From Anaerolineales bacterium (GTDB taxonomy: Bacteria > Chloroflexota > Anaerolineae > 4572-78 > J111): DNA of 64,000 nt. Location of the stretch: the NCBI GenBank assembly GCA_020634855.1, contig JACKAU010000017.1, forward strand, positions 62,001-126,000. Reading direction: 5' to 3'. Positions 1 through 7,847 of the stretch are shown in pieces; position 1 is the first letter of the stretch; each line of letters opens with the position of its first letter. The position numbers and the translations under genes are program-made. The notes below the pieces were generated by a model, which did not search any database, was not told where the DNA came from, and saw only the letters and a list, made by a program, of their open reading frames with translations.

Positions 1-141
1 TTAAGTTTGTCCTACGGAATTTTCATTCTCGCTGTCGTCCTGTTAGGACTGTCGGACTCCCTTGAAAATAGACCTTACCCCTACCCCCTTACTATCAGAG
101 AGCGCGGTGAGGTCGAAGGCGCATGAGCTGTCACGCGCTCC

Positions 142-155
142 AGTGACTGTCACCT
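142..155. repeat. Dispersed GGTGACAGTCAC palindrome, copy 1
   Basis: AGTGACTGTCACCT, a near-perfect palindrome. The same word recurs at 7111-7125, 45697-45711, 45765-45779, 59242-59254 (one mismatch) and 59273-59286, mostly between genes. It resembles the short palindromes mobilised by REP-associated tyrosine transposases, but no such transposase is in this window. Bases 1-167 hold no gene that I can support. Confidence 0.6.
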
Positions 156-167
156 GATTTTTTTGTG

Positions 168-770
168 TCAGTCCTGACTATGTCTCACCAGAGCTACCGC
201 TAAAACAAAGGCCAATCCCCCCAACACCCAGCCCCATACCCACCGCAAATCGAGGGGCAGCGGCGGCGGAGTAACGGCGGTCACCGGCTCAAGGCGGTAG
301 GTTAATAACCGGCCGTCTTGGTTGGCGGCGATAAAGTCGGCTTCGGTGTCTTCTACCTTCCACGCCGCCAGATACTCTTGCCAGGCTGGACTGTGGCCCT
401 GGACCGCCTGATACACCTGGCTCAACTCCGTGGCGTCTAACGACTGGCCGGCTCGAACGCTGATGGCCTGGGTCCGCGCCGTTTGCACCGTTGCCAGCGG
501 CTGGGCGGCCAGGTTGCGCGCCCAATCCGACTGGCGGCCCCAACCACTGCCGATGTAAAAGCAGTCATTGATGCGACCGTGCTCCAACATGGTATGGCGC
601 GGCAAACCGCTTTTACGACCGGTGGTGGTTAATACCAGAAAATTGCTCGGTAGTAAACGACCTAAACCCAGCCGCCACAGATAAAGCGGCAGTTTGAACA
701 CAAATCGCCGCCAAGTCACGTGGGGATAAGTCATCCAACCGTTTTCTAAGGACTGTGTTTGAGATGGCAT
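168..770 (-). CDS. F420-dependent (deazaflavin) nitroreductase family protein
   Basis: 200 aa. The core LTTTGRKSGLPRHTML (about residues 47-62) is the signature of the Ddn/DUF385 split-barrel family, which uses reduced F420 to reduce quinones, nitro compounds or other small substrates. IGSGWGRQSDWARNL is the second typical block of the family. Unlike most members it ends in a hydrophobic helix (about residues 175-195), suggesting membrane anchoring. It stands alone upstream of decayed sequence; substrate unknown. The family call is firm and the reaction is inferred from the family. Confidence 0.85.
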   Translation of the reverse strand: MPSQTQSLENGWMTYPHVTWRRFVFKLPLYLWRLGLGRLLPSNFLVLTTTGRKSGLPRHTMLEHGRINDCFYIGSGWGRQSDWARNLAAQPLATVQTARTQAISVRAGQSLDATELSQVYQAVQGHSPAWQEYLAAWKVEDTEADFIAANQDGRLLTYRLEPVTAVTPPPLPLDLRWVWGWVLGGLAFVLAVALVRHSQD

Positions 771-781
771 AGATTCCTCCG

Positions 782-955
782 TTATTATTCCCTTACCTCA
801 GCGGCGGTTCTGAACCCACCCTCCAACGCCCTGTGAACGGAAGCGGCCCACTCGCGGCGGGTCGCTTCGCCGGTGAAAAACATCACCCGTACATTATAGG
901 GGTAGCTAAAGGGAGAGGCGAGACGCGTCAGCGACGGGGTGAGGGTGAAAACCAT
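782..955 (-). pseudogene. C-terminal remnant of a flavin amine oxidase
   Basis: Reverse-strand translation of 791-886 gives VMFFTGEATRREWAASVHRA followed by LEGGFRTAAEVR. This aligns without gaps to the last residues of the intact amine oxidase in this window (VLFFAGEATSRECASTVHGA, LESGFRVAAEV). The frame opens at an ATG near 955 and stops at 782, but nothing upstream resembles an oxidase. It is the 3' stub of a second, deleted copy. Confidence 0.75.
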
Positions 956-1071
956 TTTTTATTTCCTTTACGGCCTAAAGCGCAGGGTATCGCCTCGGTC
1001 GATTAAATGAACAGATTACATGGGTTTAGTCTATCAACAAAGGGGTTGTAGTGTCATTCATCAAAAGTAAC

Positions 1072-1194
1072 ATTGGGGGGTTGTAAAGCGAGGAGAATCA
1101 AGCCGGCAGGTCTAATGCTCCCTATCTCTTTGGCAAACGCTCTCAATTCGGCCGCATACCAATACCCATTGTCAAACTGAGTCTCGGTTATGGT
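1072..1194 (-). pseudogene. Possible fragment of a SAP-like small protein
   Basis: The reverse strand reads TITETQFDNGYWYAAELRAF then AKEIG, with no start codon and no sensible continuation. The FDxGYWYxxELxAFAxExG pattern resembles the N-terminus of small SAP/DUF6434-type proteins. It reads as coding but is only about 40 residues, so I treat it as a remnant. The rest of 771-1306 shows nothing else. Confidence 0.3.
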
Positions 1195-1306
1195 GGGTGA
1201 CAGAATTGCATCCTTTGTCATTATTCCTGGTCCCGTTTACCTGTTTAATTTTTTTAGTGCATCGGTTTGGCGGCAGTCGGCGGTCAGCGGGCGGTATTGC
1301 AACCCG

Positions 1307-1666
1307 TCACTCTGCTTTTTCAACCGCCACACAAAGATTATCGACGCAATCGAGCGTTACCTCCGGGCAGGCCATATCACACACCGGCCCGCGATAGTTC
1401 ATACACATCGCTTTGTAAGCTTGTTCATACTTGGCCGCGTGCTGTTGATTGATGGGCGTGCCACATTCACACGAACTACAATCAGTCCAAGCCAACACGC
1501 AATCCTGAGTAGAGGTACACATTTGATCACGTTCATCAATTACAACACGATGATTTTGTTCTTGGCGAGGAATCTCCGCCGGCCATGCTTCCCAAGCTGA
1601 ACAAATGCCTAGTCCGAATACAACCAACAGCATTAACAAAGCCGGAAAACTAACAACGATCTTCAT
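1307..1666 (-). CDS. Secreted cysteine-rich protein of unknown function
   Basis: 119 aa. Residues 1-24 form a signal peptide (MKIVVSFPALLMLLVVFGLG). The mature part is dense in Cys, with motifs CTSTQDCV, CSSCEC, CDMACP and DCVDNLCV, consistent with several disulphides or a metal site outside the cytoplasm. The ending CVDNLCV resembles small periplasmic Cys-rich proteins of unknown role in other bacteria. It sits 5 nt downstream of the TetR gene on the same strand, so the two may be cotranscribed. No function can be assigned. Confidence 0.7.
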   Translation of the reverse strand: MKIVVSFPALLMLLVVFGLGICSAWEAWPAEIPRQEQNHRVVIDERDQMCTSTQDCVLAWTDCSSCECGTPINQQHAAKYEQAYKAMCMNYRGPVCDMACPEVTLDCVDNLCVAVEKAE

Positions 1667-1671
1667 CTCTA

Positions 1672-2343
1672 TTAGCTGATCCTTTGAATTAAGAAGGCCA
1701 GGTATTGTTCAAAAAGTTCTTGAGCATTCTGTTTGAATAACCGAATCCGTTGGGTATGGTGTAGCATCAACAAGCCGACGGCGTGAGCAAAAATAGCCGT
1801 AGTTTCGGCCACCGCCTCGGCCTCAGCTAAACCCAGGCTGACCAACATCTCTTGGATGGGCAGGAGCGTGGCCCGCAGTTGATCGTTCAGTTGCTGATTT
1901 AATTCAGGGGTTAAGCCGCGAGGTTGGGCGCCATTGAACAAGTAGAAGCCCAAGTCCATATCCTGAGGGTTATCCTGATAGAACTTAAAGAAAGCCCTGG
2001 CCCTGGCTTGTAACAAGGCCGGTGCGGCTGGTTCTGCCGGATCGCTATCGGCGTTGTCAACCGCCTCCTTTAGGCGTTCCAACGACTCACTCAGCAAGGC
2101 CGCGTAGATTTCCTCACGGTTATTAAAGTAATTATAGATAGCCCCTGGCGTGTAGCCCGCCCGCTTGGCAATTTCACGCAGACTGGTCCCTTCCAGTCCT
2201 AGCTCGAAGAAGACCGCGCGGGCCGCATCAAGGATCAGCGCCCGACGGGCTTCGTTGAGAGTTGTCTCTCGTAGCATACGTGGGGGAGGTGAGGCAGCGG
2301 CCTCTATTTCTTCTCTTGGCGGTTTTTTTGCTGACTCAGTCAT
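1672..2343 (-). CDS. TetR/AcrR family transcriptional regulator
   Basis: 223 aa. The N-terminal HTH is clear: ILDAARAVFFELGLEGTSLR, EIAKRAGYTPGAIYNYFNNR (about residues 37-77). The C-terminal ligand domain ends with a helix rich in Phe/Leu. A proline/acid-rich extension of about 30 residues precedes the HTH. An IS element begins only 37 nt upstream of the start codon, so the native promoter and operator have probably been displaced. Ligand and targets unknown; the Cys-rich secreted protein downstream is a candidate target. Confidence 0.85.
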   Translation of the reverse strand: MTESAKKPPREEIEAAASPPPRMLRETTLNEARRALILDAARAVFFELGLEGTSLREIAKRAGYTPGAIYNYFNNREEIYAALLSESLERLKEAVDNADSDPAEPAAPALLQARARAFFKFYQDNPQDMDLGFYLFNGAQPRGLTPELNQQLNDQLRATLLPIQEMLVSLGLAEAEAVAETTAIFAHAVGLLMLHHTQRIRLFKQNAQELFEQYLAFLIQRIS

Positions 2344-2451
2344 AAGAATTAGTGGTATGTTTCAGGTGGTGCAACCTCTGTGTGCCACAATAAGTGAGAC
2401 AAGATTAACGAAGAAAATAGAGTCGAATATAATGATGACAAGGAGAAACAA

Positions 2452-2904
2452 ATGTCTCACGCCCAACAACCCAGTATTAATGAACAACAACCCAGTATTG
2501 AACCCAACGTAAACAGACAACTCAAGGCAGCCGTACCGGACCCGGAAGTCGTTGTATCCGCCAGCCGGCGCCAGTTCAGTTCGAGCTACAAACGGCAAAT
2601 TGTAGCGGAGGCCGAGCAATGCAGCGACAACGGCCAAATCGGGGCCTTGTTGAGACGGGAAGGGTTGTATTCGTCCCACTTGAGCCGCTGGCGACAAGCC
2701 CAAGAGCGGGGTGAATTAGAAGCGGCCGCCGGACCAAAACGGGGCCGCCCGACCGACGCCCAGGCGGCTGAAAACGCGCGCCTGAAGCGAGAAAATGAAC
2801 GGTTGCAACAAGCGCTGGCCCAAGCCCAGTTGGTGATCGATATCCAAAAAAAAGTTTCACAACTACTTGGGCTACAGCTGACGACAACGGACGAGCCGAA
2901 ATGA
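2452..2904 (+). CDS. IS3-family transposase OrfA
   Basis: 150 aa. It has an HTH of the IS3 OrfA type (SSYKRQIVAEAEQC through GLYSSHLSRWRQAQ, about residues 43-84), then a leucine-zipper-like coiled coil (AENARLKRENERLQQALAQA) that would mediate multimerisation. Its stop overlaps the orfB start as ATGA. That suggests separate translation of OrfB by coupling rather than the usual -1 frameshift on an A-run to make an OrfAB fusion. The N-terminal ~40 residues include a duplicated NEQQPSIEPN-type stretch and may not be translated. Confidence 0.85.
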   Translation: MSHAQQPSINEQQPSIEPNVNRQLKAAVPDPEVVVSASRRQFSSSYKRQIVAEAEQCSDNGQIGALLRREGLYSSHLSRWRQAQERGELEAAAGPKRGRPTDAQAAENARLKRENERLQQALAQAQLVIDIQKKVSQLLGLQLTTTDEPK

Positions 2905-3908
2905 TAACTTTGGCGCAGCAATTAGCCCCGCAATTGGGGGTCAGCCAAACATGTCAGCAGTTAGGTATCCCGCGCAGTACCTTCTATCGGGCCCGCCAAC
3001 CGGCTAAGGTGACCCAACCGCGTCCCAAGCCCAGTCGGGCCTTGAGTGAGCCGGAACGGCAGAGGGTGCGCCAGATACTCAATAGTGAGCGTTTTGTGGA
3101 CCACGCTCCCCGGCAAGTGTATGCCACCTTACTGGATGAGGGTCGCTACCTGTGCCATTGGCGGACGATGTATCGCATTCTGGCTGACCATCACGAAGTT
3201 CGGGAACGCCGCCCCCAACGGCGTCACCCTGTCTATGCTAAACCCGAGTTGGTGGCCACCGGCCCCAACCAAGTCTGGAGTTGGGATATCACCCAACTTA
3301 AAAGCCCGGTCAAATATGCCCCCTTCTACCTGTATGTTATGCTCGACATCTTCAGCCGTTTTGTTGTCGGCTGGTTGTTAGCCGAGCAGGAATCGGAAAT
3401 CCTGGCCCAACAACTCATTGCCACCGCCTGCCATAACCAAGGCATCCCGCCGCGCCAATTGACCTTGCACGCTGACCGCGGGGGGCCGATGCGGGCTAAA
3501 TCCGTGGCTCAACTCTTAAAGGATTTGGAGATCACCCCGTCTCATTCCCGACCCTATCGGCCCAATGACAATCCCTATTCCGAAGCCCAGTTCAAAACCA
3601 TGAAATATCAAGCCGATTATCCCGCTACCTTTCCCTCTTATCAGCACGCTCATGCCTGGGCTCACACCTTTTTGACCGCCTACAACTCCGACTATTACCA
3701 TTCGGCTTTGCATTTGCTGACCCCAGCCGCAGTTCACTATGGCTGGGCCGACCAGGTTCAGGCTCAACGCCAACACGTTTTACAGTTGGCCTATACTCAA
3801 CACCCGGAGCGTTTTGTGCGTGGCTTACCCACCCTCGCTCCGCTTCCAACTGAAGTTTGGATCAATCAGCCCAGTTCTGGCTCACCGATCTCGATTAATG
3901 CTCTTTAA
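2901..3908 (+). CDS. IS3-family transposase OrfB (DDE integrase)
   Basis: 335 aa. An N-terminal HTH-like segment (SQTCQQLGIPRSTFYRA) is followed by the rve catalytic core. Acidic residues are visible as WDITQLK (first D), LHADRGG (second D) and NPYSEAQFKT (E), with normal spacing. The conserved tail YNSDYYHSALHLLTPAAVHYG is present. No stop or frameshift interrupts it, so the element may still be active. Confidence 0.9.
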   Translation: MITLAQQLAPQLGVSQTCQQLGIPRSTFYRARQPAKVTQPRPKPSRALSEPERQRVRQILNSERFVDHAPRQVYATLLDEGRYLCHWRTMYRILADHHEVRERRPQRRHPVYAKPELVATGPNQVWSWDITQLKSPVKYAPFYLYVMLDIFSRFVVGWLLAEQESEILAQQLIATACHNQGIPPRQLTLHADRGGPMRAKSVAQLLKDLEITPSHSRPYRPNDNPYSEAQFKTMKYQADYPATFPSYQHAHAWAHTFLTAYNSDYYHSALHLLTPAAVHYGWADQVQAQRQHVLQLAYTQHPERFVRGLPTLAPLPTEVWINQPSSGSPISINAL

Positions 3909-4080
3909 TTTCTTTTTCATTCTGTCTCACTTTTCTTGACACATTCCGAACGTGGGATCCCAGGACCCTATGGTGTGGGTCACGATACACCCAAATTGGC
4001 GGCGGCCTAAAAGTTCCGCGTCAAGGATACCCAGGCCAAGCTAAATCGTCAAACCTTGTACCCGATAGTCATCACCGCAC

Positions 4081-4109
4081 TTGACAAACAATTTCAAATA
4101 TCTTATATT
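4081..4109 (+). promoter_or_regulatory. Sigma-70-type promoter of the HpaB-like gene
   Basis: A consensus -35 TTGACA (4081-4086) is separated by exactly 17 bp from TATATT (4104-4109). It points at the flavoenzyme gene about 50 nt downstream. Between IS end 3943 and this promoter no coding sequence is seen. Confidence 0.65.
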
Positions 4110-4114
4110 TGCTC

Positions 4115-4142
4115 TGATTAAACACTGTTCACTTGATTAAAC
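4115..4142 (+). promoter_or_regulatory. Direct repeat TGATTAAAC, possible operator
   Basis: TGATTAAAC occurs at 4115-4123 and 4134-4142, 19 bp apart, immediately downstream of the predicted -10 box and upstream of the start codon. This is where a repressor would block transcription. The cognate regulator is not identified. Confidence 0.4.
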
Positions 4143-4161
4143 GATGTTATATGGAGGCAAT

Positions 4162-5778
4162 GTGGCTACGAAAATATCAGTCAGCAGCGACACCAGCCGG
4201 TTGATGACCGGACAGGATTACCGTGACTCGCTGCGTAAGTACAAACCGACGGTCTATGTCAACGGCCAGTTAATCGAGTCGGTGGTTGATGCACCCTCAC
4301 TCCAACCAGGGATTAATGCTCTGGCCGTTACCTACGATTTCGCGCACGATCCGACCAAGGCACCTTTGATGACAGCTATTCAATCCGCCAGCGGTAAGAC
4401 CGTTAATCGCATGGTCCACATCAACGAGGCGGCGGGCGACCTGCTCAACAAACTGGAGGCGGTGCGCCTGCTCTGCCAGGAAACCGGTTGCGCCCAGCGT
4501 TACTTAGCCCACGATGCGCTCAACGGGATCGGTCAAGTGGTCGCCCGGATCGATGACGCCAAGGGCTGCACCGAGCACCGCGCCCGCTTTGCCGCTTATC
4601 TGCGCCATGTTCAGGATGAAGACCTGACCTTGGGTATCGCCATGACCGATGCCAAAGGCGACCGCAGCAAGCGGCCCAACCAACAGCTTAACCAGGATGT
4701 CTATGTCCACATCGTTGAGCGTAATGGCCAAGGCATCGTCATTTCCGGCGCCAAGGCCATTGTGACGGCGGCGCCCTATGTCCATGAGTTCCTAGTCATG
4801 CCGTCCCGTAACATGGGCCAAGCCGATGCTGACTTTGCTGTGTGTTGCGCCGTGCCGGTCGATGCACCGGGGATTACCATCGTCGCTCGTCCTGCGGGTC
4901 GGCCCGGCGAGAAGCCCGAACATGGTTCGCCGCTCTTCTCGCGTCGCTATGGACAATCCACCGCCGTGGTGATTTTTGACAATGTATTTGTGCCGTGGGA
5001 GCGGGTGTTTGTGGGGGGTGAATGGGAGCATTCCGGCGCGGTCACTTACAACTATGCTACCCACCACCGTCATAGCTGTATTGGGGCGCGGGCCGGCTTT
5101 GGCGATCTACTGATTGGGGCCGGGGCGCTGATGTGCGAAGCCAATGGCCTCGACCCCGATCGTAAGGCCAATCTGCGCGACCCGATGGTCGAGTTGATCA
5201 AAATTACCGAAGGCTTCTATGCCTGCGGGGTGGCCGCCAGCGTCTATGCGGTCCATGATCCCTACTCGAACAGCTTCATGCCGGAACCGGTGTTCGCCAA
5301 CATCGGCAAACTACTGCTCGCCACGCAGATTTACGATATGCACCGCCTCGCCCACGAAGTTTCGGGCGGCCTGATTGTGGCGCTGCCAGGCCCCGATGAA
5401 GACCACAACCCGGCCACAGCAGCCACCCTGGCCGAGGTGCTGCGAGCTAATCCTGATGTCCCCTACGACAAGCGGATCGAGGTGGCCCGCTTCATCGAAG
5501 ATTTGACGGCTTCGTACCAAGGCGGCTGGTATTCACTGATCAGTTTGCATGGGGGCGGCTCTCCGGCGGCCATGAGGCAAGAAATTTGGCGCAACTACCC
5601 TGTCGGCGATAAGGTCGATTTGGTGGAGCGATTGTTAGATCGGGGCATATTGGCGGACAATGACCGCCCGATTACACGCAATAAACAACCGGGCCGATGC
5701 TGCGCTGCGGGATGCAATCACCCTGGGCAAGCCATAATGGCGCCGCTATCGACATCTGGGTCGGAATGCTCCAGCTAA
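4162..5778 (+). CDS. 4-hydroxyphenylacetate 3-hydroxylase / 4-hydroxybutyryl-CoA dehydratase superfamily flavoprotein, 3' frameshifted
   Basis: About 538 aa. I start it at GTG 4162 because GGAGG lies just upstream; an in-frame ATG at 4144 has no RBS. Conserved blocks are TAEQY-like TGQDYRDSLR, SGKTVNRMVH, AMTDAKGDRS, VVIFDNVFVPWERVF and LHGGGSP. Overall it resembles AbfD (4-hydroxybutyryl-CoA dehydratase). By eye, of the four AbfD cluster ligands only the first Cys (TGC) and the His (THHRHS) are kept; the second and third Cys positions are Tyr and Ala. It therefore probably holds no [4Fe-4S] cluster and acts as an FADH2-dependent hydroxylase. After PITRN the frame runs into an atypical Cys-rich tail. 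One frame over, a natural end (RADAALRDAITLGKP) stops at 5737. Confidence 0.8.
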   Translation: MATKISVSSDTSRLMTGQDYRDSLRKYKPTVYVNGQLIESVVDAPSLQPGINALAVTYDFAHDPTKAPLMTAIQSASGKTVNRMVHINEAAGDLLNKLEAVRLLCQETGCAQRYLAHDALNGIGQVVARIDDAKGCTEHRARFAAYLRHVQDEDLTLGIAMTDAKGDRSKRPNQQLNQDVYVHIVERNGQGIVISGAKAIVTAAPYVHEFLVMPSRNMGQADADFAVCCAVPVDAPGITIVARPAGRPGEKPEHGSPLFSRRYGQSTAVVIFDNVFVPWERVFVGGEWEHSGAVTYNYATHHRHSCIGARAGFGDLLIGAGALMCEANGLDPDRKANLRDPMVELIKITEGFYACGVAASVYAVHDPYSNSFMPEPVFANIGKLLLATQIYDMHRLAHEVSGGLIVALPGPDEDHNPATAATLAEVLRANPDVPYDKRIEVARFIEDLTASYQGGWYSLISLHGGGSPAAMRQEIWRNYPVGDKVDLVERLLDRGILADNDRPITRNKQPGRCCAAGCNHPGQAIMAPLSTSGSECSS

Positions 5779-5782
5779 CTTT

Positions 5783-7072
5783 CTAGCCCATCACCTCAGC
5801 AGCGACCCTGAACCCACTCTCCAACGCTCCGTGGACGGTAGATGCACACTCACGGCTGGTCGCCTCACCGGCGAAGAACAGCACCTGTTCAACAGGGGCC
5901 GCCAACTGGTCGCGTAGGCCCGCACCGCCAACGGGCACGTATGAGTAGCCCATTTTGGTATAGATATCGGCCGGCCAAGCCACGAGCCAGCCTGTTTCCA
6001 GTTGGCGCTGTAACTCTTTTAAGCCGAACATCTGCTCAAGGTGATGTAACCCCTCTACAATGGCCCTTTCTTCGCCCAAGGCCATGAATCGCTCGGCAGC
6101 CTGGCCGCCCATGTAGCCGGTCACGATCGGCGCTTCGTTGGCCCGACCGATACCGGGCCGCCACCAAATTTGGCTGTCCAGTGTTGTGAGCAAAGCCGGC
6201 GATGGCCCAGTCCAGAACTTCTCCTTAAACTTGAGTATCAATTTGTTTACCAGGCCCGATCCCAGCCCAGCGATCGCGGCCTGTTTGTTAGCCGGCAGCA
6301 GCGGATCGAACGTGACATCGCCAGCTTGCAGCACGCCCAGTGGCAGCGTTACCACGGCGCATCGCGCCTCAAATGTATCGCCTGTCCGGGTATGGGCGGT
6401 TACACCGTTCGCATCCCACTTGATGCGTTCGATAGGGGCGTTAAGCCGCACGTCCAGCCCGTCAGCCAGTCGCTCCATCAGACGGCTGTAACCCTCAACA
6501 AGGCGAAAATCGTCTTGCCCGTCATGGACGCGGATCCATTCCAACCAGCCATAGATGCCCAGCCGTTCCGGCTCAGCGGCCATATCTCCGGTGAAACGGT
6601 TACGTAACAACGCCCGCATCCCCTCCGGCATTTCATCGGTCCCCAGTATCTCCGTTAGGCTACTATCAGGCTGATCCGCGTTGTGCCATGCTTCGGCCGC
6701 TTCGTCGACATGCACCAGCGAGAATTTCTCAGCATGCGGCAGCGCATCGAACGCCTCCGGTCCGAGGAGGCGCTCGTCCAGGTAGGCGCCGCCCTGTTCC
6801 CAGTCCACTTTGTCGAGGGCGTGTAGGCCGTATTTACGCATAAGAGACCAGGTCACGGCCTTGTCGCCGTGAATAAACTCAGCGCCCATCTCAACGGGAT
6901 GGGGCGCCAAATCATAGCGGGTCCAAGCCCGTCCGCCCACCCGGTTACGCGCCTCCAAGAGTATCACGTCGTAGCCTGCATCGTGCAGGCTGCGCCCTGC
7001 GGCCAAGCCTGCTGCACCGGCTCCGATCACCAATACCCGCGAGTTACCTTTGTCAATTTGGCTTGTATTCAA
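5783..7072 (-). CDS. Flavin monoamine oxidase family protein
   Basis: 429 aa. The N-terminal Rossmann dinucleotide site VLVIGAGAAGLAAGRSLHDA with LLEARNRVGGRAWT is the amine-oxidase FAD signature. The C-terminus carries the second FAD contact FFAGEATSRECASTVHGALE. It would oxidatively deaminate an amine to an aldehyde with H2O2 release; substrate unknown. It is convergent with the hydroxylase-like gene, 4 nt apart. A decayed 3' copy of a paralogue lies at 782-955. A stretch of 65 nt with a REP-like palindrome precedes the next gene. Confidence 0.85.
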   Translation of the reverse strand: MNTSQIDKGNSRVLVIGAGAAGLAAGRSLHDAGYDVILLEARNRVGGRAWTRYDLAPHPVEMGAEFIHGDKAVTWSLMRKYGLHALDKVDWEQGGAYLDERLLGPEAFDALPHAEKFSLVHVDEAAEAWHNADQPDSSLTEILGTDEMPEGMRALLRNRFTGDMAAEPERLGIYGWLEWIRVHDGQDDFRLVEGYSRLMERLADGLDVRLNAPIERIKWDANGVTAHTRTGDTFEARCAVVTLPLGVLQAGDVTFDPLLPANKQAAIAGLGSGLVNKLILKFKEKFWTGPSPALLTTLDSQIWWRPGIGRANEAPIVTGYMGGQAAERFMALGEERAIVEGLHHLEQMFGLKELQRQLETGWLVAWPADIYTKMGYSYVPVGGAGLRDQLAAPVEQVLFFAGEATSRECASTVHGALESGFRVAAEVMG

Positions 7073-7110
7073 GGTGTTCTCCTTTCGGGTTTAGAGGCTG
7101 TTGATTTAAC

Positions 7111-7125
7111 AAGTGACTGTCACCT
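7111..7125. repeat. Dispersed GGTGACAGTCAC palindrome, copy 2
   Basis: AAGTGACTGTCACCT lies in the 64-nt gap upstream of the amine oxidase. It has the same word and orientation as the copy at 142-155. Confidence 0.6.
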
Positions 7126-7136
7126 CTTAACGTCAA

Positions 7137-7580
7137 CTATTGCTTGATTAAAAACGCGCCCGCCACCAATAAAGCGATCCCCATAATGCGTATCAAATTG
7201 ATCTCTATCTTCGGTACGCTAAATAAGCCAAAGTGATCGATGATTAAGGCCAGAAATAATTGCCCCACCACTAACGCGGTTAACGTGGATGTGGCCCCAA
7301 TCCGAGGAATAAGAAAAATCGGCGCGGCTAAGATGGCGACCCCCAAGACCCCGCCGAGGTAAAGATACCACTCGGCCAGCCCAGGTAGGTTGGTTAAACT
7401 GGCGGTATTGGGGAAGGCCATAATCAGGATCAGTAATATGGCAATACTCACTACGGTCAGCACCAAAACCGAGCCAAAATTTCCCGTCTTTTTGCCCAAA
7501 GCAGCGTTTAAGACACTTTGGATGGTGATCATTGAACCGGCGACAACGCCGAGTGTAAAAAGCGTGAAGAATTTCATCAT
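7137..7580 (-). CDS. DMT-superfamily small membrane protein (YdcZ/DUF606)
   Basis: About 147 aa from the ATG at 7580 (MMKFFTLF), chosen because AAAGGAC precedes it; a longer frame from 7628 has no RBS. It has five hydrophobic segments, with the family-typical GSMITIQSVLNAALGKKTG near the N-terminus and GATSTLTALVVGQLFLALIIDHFGL in the C-terminal half. These half-size drug/metabolite transporters act as dimers; substrate unknown. The 267 nt upstream (7581-7847) hold no supported gene. Confidence 0.8.
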   Translation of the reverse strand: MMKFFTLFTLGVVAGSMITIQSVLNAALGKKTGNFGSVLVLTVVSIAILLILIMAFPNTASLTNLPGLAEWYLYLGGVLGVAILAAPIFLIPRIGATSTLTALVVGQLFLALIIDHFGLFSVPKIEINLIRIMGIALLVAGAFLIKQ

Positions 7581-7847
7581 GTTGTCCTTTTTTGTTTGTT
7601 CGGTATCGGGGGGTGTTGGTTGGATCATGACGACGATGAAATACGGGTCGCCCGGTTGTGGATGAGTCAGCCGTCAGACGTCCGTCGGCCAAGTCATCAG
7701 GCGGCGCTGACAGCTTAGCGAAAGCGGGCGTACCCGATTTCTGCGGCGTTCTCTTGAATATGATATGGGTCTTATTAAGTTTGCTCGTGATGAATATGAG
7801 CGACCTTCAAATTGTGGTTTTTAATACTTCCGGTCCCTCTAATAGCT

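Larger units (their letters stand above)
2381..3943 (+). mobile_element. IS3-family insertion sequence, complete
   Basis: 1563 bp with orfA and orfB. The ends form imperfect inverted repeats: left 2381-2405 starts TGTGCCACAATAAGTGAGAC and right, read inward from 3943, starts TGTGTCAAGAAAAGTGAGAC (19 of 25 matching). The flanks (CTCTG on the left, TTCCG on the right) are not a target duplication, so this copy is old, rearranged, or my end call is off by a few bases. Both reading frames are intact. It lies just upstream of the TetR gene. Confidence 0.85.

Noticed and set aside
1190..1600. Plus-strand open frame over the Cys-rich gene
   Set aside because: Shadow of the minus-strand gene at 1307-1666, which has a signal peptide and conserved Cys pattern.
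4162..5778. 4-hydroxybutyryl-CoA dehydratase (abfD) as a firm product
   Set aside because: Two of four expected cluster Cys ligands are replaced by Tyr and Ala, so a dehydratase call is not supported.
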